NCBI GenBank assembly: GCA_001940645.1
Contig: MDVS01000015.1
Coordinates: 1 to 64,000, forward strand
Length of the DNA: 64,000 nt
Source: Candidatus Heimdallarchaeota archaeon LC_3
GTDB taxonomy: Archaea > Asgardarchaeota > Heimdallarchaeia > Hodarchaeales > LC-3
Reading direction: 5' to 3'
Positions 63,683 through 64,000 of the stretch are shown piece by piece. Position 1 is the first letter of the stretch. Every line of letters starts with the position of its first letter. The position numbers were made by a program, and so were the translations under genes. The notes beneath the pieces were generated by a model that was given only the letters and a program-made list of their open reading frames with translations, did not search any database and had not been told where the DNA came from.

Positions 63683-64000
63683 ATTCTAGAATTAAGTGTT
63701 CCAACTAGACTAGTATTTTTGTATTATATAAGGAATTTAGGAGCAGAATTTTGGAGGAAATGAAGAAGGTAAATTTAGATCGAAAAATCAAATTATAGTG
63801 AAAAAAAACTGAAATTATGAAAAATAACTTCTTTAATTCCAATTTGAATTAATCATAGTCTTGAATAATGATATTATTAATGATAAGATATTTAAATAAT
63901 TTGGTTGGGAAGGAGAACACAAATTCTAGAAGAAAAACAAAATATTCTTTTAGCATAATAGAAAAATTAGCTTAAAAGGGTTTCTTGTCCCATTTGAATA
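63683..64000. other. Terminal intergenic region
   Basis: About 320 bases with no gene of credible length. A TATA-like TTATATAAGG near 63724-63733 is followed by GGAGGAA and an ATG (63760) that opens an 11-codon frame; this could be a short leader peptide or chance. A second GGAAGGAGAA near 63907 has no start codon after it. Confidence 0.35.

Noticed and set aside
1..64000. CRISPR array, insertion sequence or prophage
   Set aside because: No short regularly spaced repeats, transposase, integrase, terminal inverted repeats or att-like duplications were found; the only tandem array is the 225-bp coding repeat.

Overview
The window is AT-rich archaeal chromosomal DNA, most likely from an Asgard archaeon of the Heimdallarchaeia type. 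Four things point there. One is a complete archaeal nurA-herA-mre11-rad50 operon. Others are TATA boxes with leaders that often carry GAGG/GGTG ribosome-binding sites, many TTG starts, and a membrane-bound RING-like protein. The last is a broken surface protein ending in a PGFE plus membrane-helix plus basic tail, like the Heimdall-CTERM sorting signal. The lineage call is inferred from gene content and was not computed. No rRNA, canonical tRNA, CRISPR array or intact mobile element was seen.

Layout. 0.4-8.7 kb holds an amidohydrolase, an S10 serine carboxypeptidase, a membrane histidine kinase, a four-helix membrane protein, a 1.1-kb gene-poor gap with a strong candidate small RNA, and an orphan TrpB2. 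8.7-16.9 kb (all minus strand) holds a bacterial-looking IleRS, a sulfide:quinone oxidoreductase-like flavoprotein, a Ski2/Hel308-like helicase, a metallo-beta-lactamase-fold protein and a VOC protein. 17.3-24 kb is an accessory stretch: a secreted Ig-like protein, a hybrid response regulator/PAS/kinase and a small SpoIIAA-like protein, among relics of a zinc-ribbon protein, a CTERM surface protein, a RING finger and a UvrA. 24.1-31.3 kb holds a methyltransferase, two paralogous class-3-type aldehyde dehydrogenases, a frameshifted putative heme membrane protein and an acidic coiled-coil protein. 31.3-32.4 kb is a radical SAM protein.

32.6-40.1 kb is an ABC operon with two large FtsX-like permeases and two ATPases, one of which has an AbrB-like tail. 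It is followed on the same strand by nurA-herA-mre11-rad50 (40.4-46.7 kb); this Rad50 has no CxxC zinc hook. Facing it is a second ABC operon (52.8-46.7 kb) with a 1106-aa permease, a LolD-type ATPase and an unusual protein that fuses two membrane helices and a long helical domain to a second ATPase. 53-57.5 kb holds a YciI-like protein, a membrane protein under a DtxR-like operator, a flavin-binding PNPOx-fold protein, an acyl-CoA dehydrogenase and an LD-carboxypeptidase gene with two in-frame stops. 57.7-62.4 kb is a two-gene unit: an 1174-aa polytopic protein built from seven 225-bp tandem repeats, and a polytopic protein ending in a zinc ribbon plus RING-like domain. It is the best candidate here for an undescribed membrane system. 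The last gene (63.1-63.7 kb) is unrecognised.

Themes. Many genes are broken while neighbouring sequence stays conserved, by homopolymer indels or single nonsense codons; both recent decay and assembly error must be considered. Several DtxR/IdeR-like operators (24998, 25052, 29086, 54033) suggest iron or manganese control of membrane and possibly heme functions.
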